Origin: Archaeoglobaceae archaeon
GTDB taxonomy: Archaea > Halobacteriota > Archaeoglobi > Archaeoglobales > Archaeoglobaceae
DNA length: 64,000 nt
Direction of reading: 5' to 3'
NCBI GenBank assembly: GCA_026986375.1
Contig: JALSOQ010000005.1
Coordinates: forward strand, 1-64,000
Translations under genes and position numbers: made by a program
The notes under the pieces: generated by a model
What the model was told of the DNA's origin: nothing
The model's input: the letters and a program-made list of their open reading frames with translations, nothing else
Databases searched by the model: none
Shown: positions 1 to 8,955 of the stretch, piece by piece
How positions within the stretch are numbered: position 1 is the first letter of the stretch
Layout: the number at the start of each line of letters is the position of its first letter

Positions 1-81
1 AAATTCTATAGGATCAGAAAACTTTGGCAGATCTCCGGAATCTTTGGAATTTGCTGTCTGGTTTTTATCGAAATCTATCAT
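1..81 (-). CDS. Possible N-terminal end of a gene running off the window
   Basis: An open frame begins at an ATG (79-81, minus strand) and stays open for 27 codons to the first base of the window. The peptide is polar and resembles no family I recognise. It diverges from the secreted-protein gene at 163. A purine-rich stretch lies about 12 bases upstream of the ATG as a weak ribosome site. It could be chance, since 27 codons is short. Confidence 0.3.
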   Translation of the reverse strand, partial: MIDFDKNQTANSKDSGDLPKFSDPIEF

Positions 82-162
82 CGTGCTATTTGCCCTCTCT
101 GCTCATTCGACCACATGCTTGGTTTGATTTTGATAGTCATTAGTCGTATTTAAGGTGATAAG

Positions 163-388
163 ATGAAAATGTGGAGAAAAATAGCTAGTGTGGTGTTGGT
201 TTTAGTAATGCTCGGAAGCGTAGTGGGTCCAGCGTTAGCGGTAAACACCGCAAAGATGAAGCCAATAATAGCAACAGAAAGGTTGGAGCTGCATAAGAAC
301 ATAAACATCATAAAGATTGATCCAGCACTCAAAAATGCAACACCTTACTGGATAATCATTGCCGCTGGTAGTATGGAAAAGAGTAGAT
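163..388 (+). pseudogene. N-terminal remnant of a secreted protein, cut by an IS6-like element
   Basis: The start is ATG 163, preceded by a good ribosome site (AAGGTGATAAG). Residues 1-26 form a signal peptide (basic start, hydrophobic core, GPALA cleavage site), followed by about 50 residues of mature protein of unknown family. The frame runs into the left end of the insertion sequence at about 389 and stops inside it at 402. No continuation is visible past the element at 1092, where a decayed transposase begins. The gene is therefore broken and the remainder deleted or displaced. Confidence 0.6.
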
Positions 389-1092
389 ATGTGTCCACAT
401 AACCGACAAAGATAAATTGGGTAAGGATTTAGGTATTAATTATGATAAAGGTAGAGGAAATAGTGAAGGAGCTAAAAGTGTTTGAGAGGAACAAAGTACC
501 GTTAGAAATCAAGATATTGGGCATAGCTATTTATATTCAAATTTCTTCGGTGAGGAAGACTGCTAAGATTTTATCGGAGTTCCATCCAGTTTCGAAATCA
601 GCTGTTCACAAGTGGATTAAGAAGTTTGAGGAGAGATTACCGATAGTAGCAGAGAAAAAGCCGAGAAAACTTATAGCAATAGACGAAACGGTAGTTAAAG
701 CTAATGGAGAGAAATACTACGTCTATGCAGCAATAGACGTTGAGAGAAATGAGTTAATTCTGATGAAAGTTTATCCTTCGAGAAATTATTTGACTACCAA
801 ACTCTTTATAGCAGAAGTTCTCAAATACTGTGAGAATAAGCCTAAGTTCGTTGTAGATAAAGCTCCCTGGTTGAAAAGAGCTTTAGAAAGTCTTAGACTT
901 GATTACGAGCATCAATCCTTTCGGTAAAAGAAGTAAGATAGAATCCGTATTTTCTTCGCTGAAACAGAGGATTAGGATCTTTTTCTGTTCAATTACCTGT
1001 TTGAAGCCCATTAAAAACTGGAATCTGTTCTGTAAACTCTTCATGCTCTATTACAACCATTTGAGGTGGTGTCCATGTTAAAGTGGACACAT
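389..1092. mobile_element. IS6-like insertion sequence, about 704 bp, copy 1
   Basis: Short inverted ends are visible: ATGTGTCCAC at 389-398 and its complement GTGGACACAT at 1083-1092. They flank a single DDE transposase frame. The size matches archaeal IS6-family elements (about 700 bp with one ORF). I could not find a convincing target duplication. The transposase is related to the second element at 19499-20222, but the terminal repeats differ, so these are two different elements of one family. Confidence 0.65.
442..1081 (+). pseudogene. IS6-like DDE transposase, frameshifted
   Basis: The N-terminal helix-turn-helix region (residues about 10-65) is followed by a compact DDE domain: first Asp in AIDETVVK, second in FVVDKAPW, Glu in KRSKIESVF. 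The frame stops at 927 right after LDYEHQSFR and resumes in the next frame as FGKRSKIESVFSSLKQR, so a single-base shift separates the catalytic Glu from the rest. The C-terminal part (YYNHLR near 1060) may carry a second shift. The element is probably no longer autonomous. Confidence 0.7.
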
Positions 1093-1119
1093 CTAAGGGG
1101 TAGAGCAGGAGTGTTTTTA

Positions 1120-1899
1120 TTATTTCACCTCCACTATACTAACTCTCAACAGAATTCTCAGAGCGTAGCAAGCAATCCTGATGAGGAGTCTTGTTACAGC
1201 CGTCTCAACCAAGAAGCAGGGAATTCTATCACCGAACCAGTTAGTTAAGCAGAAGAATCCTTCGCAAATTCCTCTTCTTTTATACTTATCTTTATCGAAG
1301 ATTTTGTCCCTGATTCTTGCACCGTAGCCTTTAGCTCTGTTTTTCCGAGGTTTGACGATGGGGAGATAGCCTCTATCGACGACGGTATTCAGAACTTTTC
1401 TGCTGTCGTAAGCCGCGTCAGCGTAGAAGTATCCCTTCCCTTTAGGCAGACCTTCGATAGCTTTGCTTTCGTAAGTCGTTATTGAAACGGAAACGGGATA
1501 GATCGTACAGTTATACCTCGTTATCGCGTGTATTTCTATCCTCTCCCCTTTTTATTCGTGAAAACGGTTGAGTCGATGAAGGTTTCTGAATATTCGAGCT
1601 TTTGAAGCTCTTTTAAAATTGCATTAATAATATCTTCCATGTAAGGAGCCAATTTCTTCTCCCAGAAGTGTAAAACTGTGTGGTCTATCCTTACTCCAAG
1701 TATTTGCTTAACCCTTAACCTCCGCAGCTCTTAAAGACAACTTCTCAAACTCCTTTATGATCAAAGCTTTGATTATCGTTTTTATATCGTATTTTCTTGG
1801 TTTTGGAATATTCATTGCTCCTATGTCTATGCTGATGGAGTCAAAGATCATTAGGATGAGTTCTATGTCGTAATTCCTCGTATCCCACCTCTTGAGCAT
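1120..1899 (-). pseudogene. Decayed IS5-type transposase
   Basis: On the minus strand an ATG at 1899 opens 63 residues of helical N-terminal sequence, ending in a frameshift near 1710. The next frame continues with ILGVRIDHTVLHFWEKK and SETFIDSTVFTN. A further shift near 1550 leads to FYADAAYDSRKVLNTVV, a typical second-Asp block of an IS5/IS1182-like DDE transposase, and ends at TAA 1120-1122. At least two frameshifts make it non-functional. No terminal repeats were found. It abuts the IS6-like copy 1, suggesting an insertion hotspot. Confidence 0.65.
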
Positions 1900-2040
1900 G
1901 TCGTTTCCGTTGTAACCATAACCATTTTAAATAAGTTTTGCTGATGAATTATATTAATTGAAGTATTGAGATTAAGAGATGTTAAACACACTCCCATTTT
2001 AACTCGTTTTTCGACGAATTGCTGAACTAAAAAAATAAAT

Positions 2041-2544
2041 TTAGCTTATGACTATCTTATTAACTCCGTCGATCTTGAGGAATTCGTCAACGAGCCTACC
2101 CGGAATCTTGGTTTCCGTGACTATGGTTAGCTTGGATTCGACGCTCAGTTCAGGATCTTCGGCGAGTATGAACCTGATCGATATTCCCTCCCTCGCGAGT
2201 ATCGAAGTAATTCCCGCCACTATTCCGACCTTGTGGCTTTCTGCATAAACCTCCAAAACTCCGAACCCCAAGATTCTCGCAACCTCCGCTATGTTCGCAA
2301 CCGGTTTTAGTGATGAAAATACCTTTCTCAGCTCTTCGTCACTCTCTATGTTCTGTATGGCAGATACAATGACCTTTCTATCCACGTTCAGGGCTTCCGC
2401 TATTTTAGTTGGAACGAGTTCTATGTCGCCACAGTAAGCCTTCCCGTTCCTAACCGCTATCCCCAACCTAAGGAATTCTTTTGCGACGACTATCTGAGAC
2501 GGATACCTCTCGAACTTCTCCCTTATCTTCTTCCACATCGTCAT
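2041..2544 (-). CDS. ACT-domain regulator of amino acid metabolism (COG2150-like)
   Basis: This 167-residue protein resembles an archaeal group annotated as predicted regulators of amino acid metabolism. Residues 1-85 look like a helical DNA-binding-type region (FERYPSQIVVAKEFLRLG, then LNVDRKVIVSAIQNI). Residues about 92-167 form an ACT domain, the small ligand-binding fold that senses amino acids: LEVYAESHKVGIVAGITSIL and the paired strand KLTIVTETKIP. It diverges from the homocitrate/isopropylmalate-type synthase gene, which suggests it senses the product of that pathway. The ligand is unknown. Confidence 0.75.
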   Translation of the reverse strand: MTMWKKIREKFERYPSQIVVAKEFLRLGIAVRNGKAYCGDIELVPTKIAEALNVDRKVIVSAIQNIESDEELRKVFSSLKPVANIAEVARILGFGVLEVYAESHKVGIVAGITSILAREGISIRFILAEDPELSVESKLTIVTETKIPGRLVDEFLKIDGVNKIVIS

Positions 2545-2642
2545 GAGCTTGGGCCGAGAAAAGATATAGTTTTCCAGACGTATGATATCTTACTAACGTT
2601 TAAGAGTTAGATCGTAAAATTTTCTTTTCTTTTCGTAAATAA

Positions 2643-2656
2643 ATTTTTATATTGGA
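2643..2656 (+). promoter_or_regulatory. TATA-box promoter for the synthase gene at 2674
   Basis: The AT-rich stretch ATTTTTATATTGG (2642-2654) sits 25-30 bases before ATG 2674. This is the spacing expected if transcription starts at or just before the start codon, giving a leaderless mRNA. It also argues for ATG 2674 over the in-frame TTG at 2665. Confidence 0.5.
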
Positions 2657-2673
2657 TCCTTGAGTTGTGTCCG

Positions 2674-3774
2674 ATGGGCGTGATCTACGACACAACGCTT
2701 AGGGACGGGGAGCAGACTCCAAACGTTTGTTTCACACCCGAGCAAAAGTTGGAGATAGCTATGATGCTCGACGAAATAGGTGTAGACGAGATAGAGGCAG
2801 GATTTCCGATAATATCTGAGAAGGAGTTCGAAGCAGTTAAGACCATTTCCAATCAGGGTTTAAACGCCAAGATCTTTGCCTTCTGCAGAGCGAGGATGGA
2901 TGATGTGGATACGGCCCTAAAGTGTGATGTCGACGGAATAGTCGTGGCTACATCTCTGAGCGAGATACATCTAAAGTTCAAGCTCAAGAAGAGGTTTGAA
3001 GAGGTTTTCAGTCAAGCTTTGAAGGTCGTCGAACACGCGAGCGATCACGTTTTCGTATCCTTTACGACCGAAGACGCCACGAGAATGCCAGTAAGAGTTC
3101 TGTTGGCGATCTACGAGCGGGCTTTGGAGCATGGGGCAGAAAGAATCCATCTTTCCGATACAGTCGGAGTCGCAACGGCCGAACTCGTGGAATGCTACGT
3201 TACAGCTTTAAAGAGCTTAGGGTGCGAGTTGCTTTGTCACTTCCACAACGACTTCGGGTTGGCTACAGCGAACAGCATCAAGGCTCTGATGAGCGGGGCG
3301 GACAGAGTTGCGGTGACCGTTAACGGATTGGGAGAGAGGTGCGGAAACGCATGCTTGCAGGAGATAGTAATGGCCCTCGAAATCTTATATGGATTTCATA
3401 CGGGAATAAAGCTCGAAAAGTTATACGAACTTGCAAAGCTCGTGGAAAGGTATTCCGGAATTCCCATTCATCCGCAGGCCCCGATCATAGGTGAAAACGC
3501 GTTCACACACGAAAGCGGGATACATGTTGCCGGAATTTTGGAAAATCCCCTCACGTATGAACCATACGAACCAGAGATGATCGGAAGAAAGAGAAAGATT
3601 GTTCTTGGCAAGCATTCTGGAAGGAAGAGCGTCGAATACAAGTTGAAGGAGCTCAACATAAAGGGTGACGCTCGAAAGCTTCTGGGGCTGGTTAAGGCGA
3701 TTAGAGAGGGGGGAGTCCCCGTTACGGAGGATTTGATTAGACTAATATGTGGAGGTGATGAATATGGAAGATGA
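2674..3774 (+). CDS. Homocitrate/2-isopropylmalate synthase family enzyme
   Basis: It belongs to the DRE-TIM metallolyases that condense acetyl-CoA with a 2-oxoacid. The family signature DTTLRDGEQTP is at the N-terminus, the metal-binding HFHNDFGLA near residue 190, GLGERCGNA near 225, and HESGIHVAG near 280. At 366 residues it ends soon after the catalytic and short linker regions and lacks the C-terminal LeuA allosteric domain, as do archaeal AksA-type homocitrate synthases. Substrate (2-oxoglutarate, 2-oxoisovalerate or pyruvate) cannot be fixed from sequence alone. Feedback control may instead come from the separate ACT-domain protein encoded divergently. Confidence 0.85.
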   Translation: MGVIYDTTLRDGEQTPNVCFTPEQKLEIAMMLDEIGVDEIEAGFPIISEKEFEAVKTISNQGLNAKIFAFCRARMDDVDTALKCDVDGIVVATSLSEIHLKFKLKKRFEEVFSQALKVVEHASDHVFVSFTTEDATRMPVRVLLAIYERALEHGAERIHLSDTVGVATAELVECYVTALKSLGCELLCHFHNDFGLATANSIKALMSGADRVAVTVNGLGERCGNACLQEIVMALEILYGFHTGIKLEKLYELAKLVERYSGIPIHPQAPIIGENAFTHESGIHVAGILENPLTYEPYEPEMIGRKRKIVLGKHSGRKSVEYKLKELNIKGDARKLLGLVKAIREGGVPVTEDLIRLICGGDEYGR

Positions 3775-3967
3775 CTCTTGTTTTGTGGTGGGGTGTAAGG
3801 GTAAGTTCTGCTTTCCGTGCGTGAACGGCGTTTGTCCATATGGTAAGGATTTCATGATGGAGTGCTATCCCAAGCTGAATTTCGAGCAACAGTTCCTCTT
3901 CGACATGCTGTTCAAGTTGAGAGCTAAGGCTGTGAGAGCAGTGGAGCCCGCTCTAAAGATCATCTGA
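3764..3967 (+). CDS. Small Cys-rich protein co-transcribed with the synthase
   Basis: A 67-residue protein whose start at ATG 3764 follows a strong Shine-Dalgarno sequence (GGAGGTGAT, 3751-3759) lying inside the end of the upstream gene; the two overlap by 11 bases. The N-terminal half holds six cysteines in the pattern C-x5-C-x4-C-x2-C-x4-C-x9-C, suggesting a zinc or iron-sulfur site. The C-terminal half is helical (FEQQFLFDMLFKLRAKA). I do not recognise the family. Tight translational coupling suggests a role with the synthase or its pathway. Confidence 0.7.
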   Translation: MEDDSCFVVGCKGKFCFPCVNGVCPYGKDFMMECYPKLNFEQQFLFDMLFKLRAKAVRAVEPALKII

Positions 3968-4024
3968 CATAACTTATCTGAAAAATAAAATTTTATATTA
4001 CTTTATCGATTACAAAACCGAAAC

Positions 4025-4786
4025 CTAATCGCCTTTCCTCTTGAAGTATTCGAGTATCTCTATCGGAATTGGAAAGACGAGGGTGTTCGCCTCCTCGGCC
4101 GCAACCTCGTTTAACGTCTGCAGGATTCTCAGCATCATGGCACCCTTACTCCGCTCCAAAATCTGAGCGGCTTCAAGCAACCTCTGTGCCGCCTGATACT
4201 CTCCGTCCGCTCTTATTATCTTCGCCCTTCTCTCCCTCTCAGCCTCAGCCTGCATCGCCATTATCCTCTTCATCTCCTCGGGCAGTTCGACGTCCTTTAT
4301 CTCCACTGCGGTAACCTTAATGCCCCATGGGTTCGTAGCTTCATCTATTATCTGCTGTAACCGTGCATTCAGCTTCTCCCTTTCGGAAAGGAGTTCGTCC
4401 AGTTCCGCCTGCCCTATGACGCTCCTCAAAGTCGTCTGGGCTATCTGGGCGGTAGCGAACATGAAATCTCTAACTTCTGTCACAGCTTTTTCCGGATCAA
4501 CGACTCTGTAATACACGACGGCGTTTACTCTGACAGTCACGTTGTCTTTAGTTATAACCTCCTGCGTTGGGACGTCGTATGTTATCGTTCTGAGATCCAC
4601 CTTGACCATGCTCTCGATTACGGGGATTACGAAGAAAAGTCCCGGCCCTCTCGCCCCCACGAGCCTCCCGAGCCTGAATATCACTCCCCTCTCGTATTCC
4701 TTAACCACCCTTATCCCTGCGGCGATGAATCCGACTATTACCGCAACTAAGCCTGCTATTAGAATCCAAAGTGCGGATATGGGCAT
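4025..4786 (-). CDS. Slipin, stomatin-like SPFH-domain membrane protein
   Basis: A single N-terminal membrane helix (residues 5-27) is followed by an SPFH/band-7 domain (about 30-190) with the family's [12 protein letters not shown] and [16 protein letters not shown] stretches. A charged coiled coil ([19 protein letters not shown]) and a C-terminal oligomerisation segment complete it. Slipins form membrane-bound rings that organise microdomains. In archaea they are often paired with an NfeD-type protease, which is absent here. It follows gatD on the same strand but has its own TATA-like box (TTTATATG, about 4810-4817). Confidence 0.9.
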   Translation of the reverse strand: MPISALWILIAGLVAVIVGFIAAGIRVVKEYERGVIFRLGRLVGARGPGLFFVIPVIESMVKVDLRTITYDVPTQEVITKDNVTVRVNAVVYYRVVDPEKAVTEVRDFMFATAQIAQTTLRSVIGQAELDELLSEREKLNARLQQIIDEATNPWGIKVTAVEIKDVELPEEMKRIMAMQAEAERERRAKIIRADGEYQAAQRLLEAAQILERSKGAMMLRILQTLNEVAAEEANTLVFPIPIEILEYFKRKGD

Positions 4787-4836
4787 GTTCGGGTTTGGCT
4801 ACGGCAACATATAAACCTTCTCCTTAACGTTAAAGA

Positions 4837-6066
4837 TCATTCGTATTTCGTGGTGGGTGTTATCTCCCCAACCAAATTCACTTTAACGAGCTTCTTCGCC
4901 TCCTCCAAGTCGTAATTGCCCAGCAACCACATGACCTTGACCAATGCAACTTCCGGCAACATGTCTTCTCCCTCTATAACTCCGGCTTTTAGCAGATACC
5001 TGCCAGTGTCGTAAACCCTGTCGCATATCCTACCCCAAAGGCACTGCGAAGTCATGACAACGAGACTGTCCTCCGAAATTCTCCTTATCGTATCGATCCA
5101 GTCCGTGGCGACATGCCCCAATCCCGTTCCCTCCAAAACGAATCCCCTGTAGCCCTTATCGTAATAATACTCCAAAACGTCCGGCTTTAGCCCGGGGAAG
5201 AACTTTATCAAAACAACTTTGTCGTAGAGTCTGTCTCTGAGCTCAAGTTCTCTCTCGTTCCTCCTAAACCTCTCCTCGACGAACCAAGCGATCTCGCCGG
5301 AAGGATAGTCCACCTTACCCAAGGGAGGGAAGTTTATCGACTTGAAAGCGTCCCTCCTCGAAGTGTGGCACTTCCTAACCTTAACCCCTCTATGGATGTA
5401 ACAGTAGTCGTCGCTCGTGGTTGCGTGCATCACAACCACCACCTCTCCAAGATCGGAGATCGCAGTCTTAGCGGCGCAGAATAGGTTCATCGCGGCATCG
5501 CTCGAAGGTCTATCGCTACTCCTCTGAGCTCCCACTAAAACAACCGGAACAGGAGTTGAAAGCATGAAGGCCAAGGCTGAGGCTGTGTAATGCATCGTAT
5601 CGGTTCCGTGGGTGATTATTATCCCGTCGTAGCCCTTCTTTATCGAAGAATAAACTTCCCTCGCGAGCTCTATCCAGTTCTGAGGCTTCATGTTCTCGCT
5701 GAGGATGTTATACAACAGCATGGCGTCTACGTTGCAGATGTCGAGAAGTTCGGGGACATCTCCGGCTATCTCTTCAGCCGTGAACTGGCTCGTCACCGCT
5801 CCGGTCCTGTAATCGACCTTGCTCGCTATCGTTCCTCCCGTCGATATTATCTTGACGCTCGGAAGTCCTTCCCTCCTTTCGAGCTTGGGCGTTGGGAAGG
5901 ATATCGTTTTCTCCTCAACAACCTCCAAGATCTCGTAATCCTTAAAACCGACGTTGTAACCGTTGTCGAGCTTCAGAACGAGGCAGTCCGTGAACGAGGG
6001 CATGACTATTCCTTCGAAAATTCTCCCCTTAGCCTTAACTCTTACCCTCTTTCCAACGATATCCAT
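4837..6066 (-). CDS. gatD: Glu-tRNA(Gln) amidotransferase subunit D
   Basis: GatD is the asparaginase-like subunit of the archaeal GatDE complex, which frees ammonia from glutamine so that Glu-tRNA(Gln) can become Gln-tRNA(Gln). Residues 1-75 form the GatD-specific beta-barrel domain; the asparaginase fold follows with the catalytic threonines in ISTGGTIASK and THGTDTMHYTAS. The product is 409 residues from ATG 6066. A TTG 21 bases upstream is a less likely start, because a TATA-like box near 6093-6100 would place transcription initiation at the ATG. gatE is not in this window. Confidence 0.93.
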   Translation of the reverse strand: MDIVGKRVRVKAKGRIFEGIVMPSFTDCLVLKLDNGYNVGFKDYEILEVVEEKTISFPTPKLERREGLPSVKIISTGGTIASKVDYRTGAVTSQFTAEEIAGDVPELLDICNVDAMLLYNILSENMKPQNWIELAREVYSSIKKGYDGIIITHGTDTMHYTASALAFMLSTPVPVVLVGAQRSSDRPSSDAAMNLFCAAKTAISDLGEVVVVMHATTSDDYCYIHRGVKVRKCHTSRRDAFKSINFPPLGKVDYPSGEIAWFVEERFRRNERELELRDRLYDKVVLIKFFPGLKPDVLEYYYDKGYRGFVLEGTGLGHVATDWIDTIRRISEDSLVVMTSQCLWGRICDRVYDTGRYLLKAGVIEGEDMLPEVALVKVMWLLGNYDLEEAKKLVKVNLVGEITPTTKYE

Positions 6067-6194
6067 ACGCCGAATTTTATCGCCCAACTTTTAAGGGTGT
6101 CGAGCCTCGAATCATCGATCATAATGAGGACTGGAATTTTTTGAGTTTATTGAAAAAAGAAAGATTTTTATTAATTAAAGATCATTGCAGTTGT

Positions 6195-6419
6195 ATGGGT
6201 AAGCTCCTCATAGTTCAAACGAAGATTCCCCACGAGAAACTGGAGATGCTCAAGGATAAAACGGGTAAGAGCACGGTAAAGGACGCTTTGAGCGAGGCCG
6301 TTTATCACTACCTCTACTGCCCCCTCGCGAACAGAATAGACGAAAGCATAGAGAGAAGCAGGAGGGGTAGGAAACCTTTATACGTTAAAGAATTCTCCCA
6401 GAACCATGGATCTGAGTAG
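6195..6419 (+). CDS. Small conserved archaeal protein (DUF5371-like)
   Basis: From ATG 6195 it encodes 74 residues: a short beta start (MGKLLIVQTKI), a helix-rich middle (GKSTVKDALSEAVYHYL) and a basic tail. I believe it resembles the DUF5371 group, with no known function. The ATG is about 27 bases after a TATA box (TTTTTATTA, 6164-6172), so the transcript is probably leaderless, and I reject the longer frame from 6141. It overlaps the start of the dehydratase gene by 14 bases and probably heads that operon. Confidence 0.6.
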   Translation: MGKLLIVQTKIPHEKLEMLKDKTGKSTVKDALSEAVYHYLYCPLANRIDESIERSRRGRKPLYVKEFSQNHGSE

Positions 6420-7533
6420 GGAGGAAGAGAAATTACTCGAATCCGATAATCCGGCTGTGGCGAAGTGCATGGAGATCTTAGTAGCCTTAGGTGAGATTTT
6501 CGGTGCCGACAGACTTATTCCGATTGTGTCCGCTCACATATCCGGAATATCCTACGAGAACATAGGGGAAGAGGGTTTGGAGTGGTTGAAGAGTCTGAAG
6601 GCGAAGGTTAAGGTCAAAACTACGGTAAATCCGGCCGGAATGGACTCGGAAAGATGGAGAGAGATGGGGATAGATGAGGATTTTGCAAGGAAGCAGACGG
6701 AAGTCCTGAAAGCTCTGGTCGATTTGGGTGCCGAATTGACCCTCACATGCACTCCATATTACGTTTACAAACCCAATTTCGGAGATCATTTAGCTTGGGC
6801 GGAATCTTCAGCTGTGGTTTACGCCAACTCGGTTTTGGGTGCTATGACGAACAGGGAAAGTGGAATAAGCGCCTTAGCTTCCGCTATAATAGGAAAAACC
6901 CCTCGATACGGTTTGCATGTTAAGGAGAATAGGGCTCCGACCGTTTTAGTTAAGGTTAAGGAGGACCTAAACCCGTCCGCGTTGGGAGTCGTTTTAGGGA
7001 GAGAGTTGGATGGGATTCCGATTTTCGAGTTCGGGAGGAAGCTGAGGGATCACGAACTCAAGCAGTTGGGAGCCTCACTCGCATCAACCGGAAACGTAGC
7101 CATCTTCCACGTGATCGGCCAGACTCCAGAATGGAGGGACTTCGAAATTCCGAAGGAGAAGTTGGAGGTGGACGAAGCCGATGTTAGGGACGAATGCGAT
7201 CCAGACTTGATAGCGTTGGGCTGTCCTCATCTATCATCGGAAGAGATCATGGAGGTTTTGAGATTCGTCGAGAGAAGAGGAAGGCCAAAGATCTCGGTGT
7301 GGATATTCACGTCCCGCCACGTTTACGAGGAGATGAAAGAGGTCGTGGAAAAGTTGGAGAGGTGCGGAATAAAGGTATTCAGAGACACATGCATGGTGGT
7401 TTCTCCGGCAACCGAAAAGTTCGAATGCGTTATGGTAGATTCGGGTAAGGCTTTAACTTACCTTCCGAAGCTCAGGGGGGTTAAGGCGATGTTCGGGACT
7501 ACGGAGGAATGTCTGAGGAGGGCGTTCGAATGA
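6406..7533 (+). CDS. Phosphomevalonate dehydratase large subunit (aconitase X)
   Basis: The AcnX catalytic domain (COG1679) spans the full 375 residues. With the small subunit encoded next, it dehydrates 5-phosphomevalonate to trans-anhydromevalonate 5-phosphate in the archaeal mevalonate pathway, which supplies isoprenoid lipid precursors. Family features visible are TLTCTPYYVYKPNFGDHLAWAES cut as TCTPYY then GDHLAWAES, the GAMTNRESG loop and the C-terminal KVFRDTCMVVSP; cysteines in these blocks bind the iron-sulfur cluster in characterised enzymes. It shares an ATGA junction with the small subunit. Confidence 0.88.
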   Translation: MDLSREEEKLLESDNPAVAKCMEILVALGEIFGADRLIPIVSAHISGISYENIGEEGLEWLKSLKAKVKVKTTVNPAGMDSERWREMGIDEDFARKQTEVLKALVDLGAELTLTCTPYYVYKPNFGDHLAWAESSAVVYANSVLGAMTNRESGISALASAIIGKTPRYGLHVKENRAPTVLVKVKEDLNPSALGVVLGRELDGIPIFEFGRKLRDHELKQLGASLASTGNVAIFHVIGQTPEWRDFEIPKEKLEVDEADVRDECDPDLIALGCPHLSSEEIMEVLRFVERRGRPKISVWIFTSRHVYEEMKEVVEKLERCGIKVFRDTCMVVSPATEKFECVMVDSGKALTYLPKLRGVKAMFGTTEECLRRAFE

Positions 7534-7943
7534 GGATCAAGGGGAGGGTGATATCGAAGGGGGTTGCGGAAGGCGTTGCAATAGTGAGCAGAAAGAAGTT
7601 CTCGTTTTTGGGAGACGTCGATGTTGAAACCGGTATCGTGATTGCGGAGGACAGCGACATCTTAGGAGAATCGATAGCCGACAAGGTCTTCGTCTTTCCG
7701 ACCGGCAGAGGTTCAACCGTTGGAACTTACGTTCTGCTCAGAATGAAGAAGAAGGGGACCGCTCCAAAAGCGATAATAAACGTCGAAACCGAGCCTATAA
7801 TAGCGGTCGGGGCGATAATAGCCGGGATACCGCTGATGGATAAACTCGAAGTAAATCCGCTCGAAACGATTAAATCGGGTGACATCGTTAGGGTGAACGC
7901 TTTAGAGGGATGGGTTGAAGTCCATGGAGATCGAAAGGATTAA
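7530..7943 (+). CDS. Phosphomevalonate dehydratase small subunit (AcnX swivel domain)
   Basis: The 137-residue product from ATG 7530 matches the DUF126/aconitase X swivel domain: MRIKGRVISKGVAEG at the start, FPTGRGSTVGTYVLL in the middle, and the EPIIAVGAIIAGIPLMD segment. It pairs with the large subunit to close the active site. The start codon overlaps the large-subunit stop (ATGA), the tight coupling expected for a 1:1 complex. Confidence 0.88.
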   Translation: MRIKGRVISKGVAEGVAIVSRKKFSFLGDVDVETGIVIAEDSDILGESIADKVFVFPTGRGSTVGTYVLLRMKKKGTAPKAIINVETEPIIAVGAIIAGIPLMDKLEVNPLETIKSGDIVRVNALEGWVEVHGDRKD

Positions 7944-8955
7944 GGAAAGACTCGAAGAGGACTTCATAGTTTACGATTTGGAGGTTTTGGAGGACGGAGT
8001 TAGGTTCTACCTCCATCCCAAGCGTGAGATCGGTAAAGATCTGAAGCTCTTCCTAACCGAGCTTTCCGGGGAATACCACGTCGAATTCAGGGAGAGATAC
8101 GGGGAACTTGTTTTGGAGGTCAGGAGGGCTAAGAAGGAAAAGGTGTGGATAAACGTCATTCTGCTCATCGCGACGATATGCTCCACGACGCTCATGGGAG
8201 CTACGATGTTCGAAAGGTTCGACATTTTAGGCGGATTCATGTTCTCTCTTGCCGTAATGTTCGTTTTGGGAAGCCACGAGATGGGGCACTACTTGGCGGC
8301 AAGAAGGTGGAGAATGAGGACTTCCCTTCCCTACTTCATCCCGTTCCCGACGATAATCGGAACTCTGGGAGCGATAATAAAGCATAAAGGCCCCATTCCG
8401 AACAGAAAGGCTCTATTCGACGTGGGAGTTTCCGGGCCTCTTGTAGGAATAATAGCTTCGATCATAGTGATAGTTATAGGACTGAAGATTCCGTTCAGGC
8501 CGGAGAAGGTTGGGGAGTTCATGATAGTCCTGGGAAGTCCTCCCCTCTTCGAAATCATAGCGAAGCTCGTTGGATACGAAGGAAAGTTCATACATCCGAT
8601 AGCTTTCGCTGGCTGGGTGGGGCTGTTCGTAACCTTCCTGAACCTCATTCCGGTCGGGCAGTTGGACGGAGGGCACATAATGAGGGCAATGATAGGGAAG
8701 AAGGCGGAATTCGTATCCAAAATTATGCCGGCAGTTTTGATAACGGTCGGTTTCGCCGTCAGCTACATCTACGACGTTCCCGACTCGATATGGGTCTTCT
8801 GGGGCTTGATAACGGTGTTCTTCGCCATGCAACCCCATCCAGAGCCGATGGACGACGAAACTCCTTTGGACGGAAAGAGAATAGCTTTGGGCGTTTTAAC
8901 GTTCCTGGTCGGTCTGATGTGCTTTACTCCCGTTCCTTTTAGAGTCGTAACATAA
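7924..8955 (+). CDS. Site-2-protease-like M50 membrane metalloprotease
   Basis: A multi-span membrane protein of 343 residues. After a soluble N-terminal domain (1-70) come hydrophobic helices carrying the zinc-binding HEMGH motif ([11 protein letters not shown]) and the third ligand in [15 protein letters not shown], the LDG signature of intramembrane zinc proteases. It resembles the EGY1/S2P group. The start at ATG 7924 overlaps the dehydratase small-subunit gene by 20 bases; a TTG at 7915 is possible. Its 3' end overlaps the opposing XPB gene by 60 bases. Substrates are unknown. Confidence 0.85.
   Translation: MEIERIKERLEEDFIVYDLEVLEDGVRFYLHPKREIGKDLKLFLTELSGEYHVEFRERYGELVLEVRRAKKEKVWINVILLIATICSTTLMGATMFERFDILGGFMFSLAVMFVLGSHEMGHYLAARRWRMRTSLPYFIPFPTIIGTLGAIIKHKGPIPNRKALFDVGVSGPLVGIIASIIVIVIGLKIPFRPEKVGEFMIVLGSPPLFEIIAKLVGYEGKFIHPIAFAGWVGLFVTFLNLIPVGQLDGGHIMRAMIGKKAEFVSKIMPAVLITVGFAVSYIYDVPDSIWVFWGLITVFFAMQPHPEPMDDETPLDGKRIALGVLTFLVGLMCFTPVPFRVVT

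Noticed and set aside
389-1092. Target-site duplication around IS6-like copy 1
   Set aside because: Flanks do not match over 5-8 bases on inspection, so no duplication is claimed.
5590-6144. Plus-strand ORF of 184 codons
   Set aside because: Opposite-strand shadow of gatD without a ribosome site or motif.
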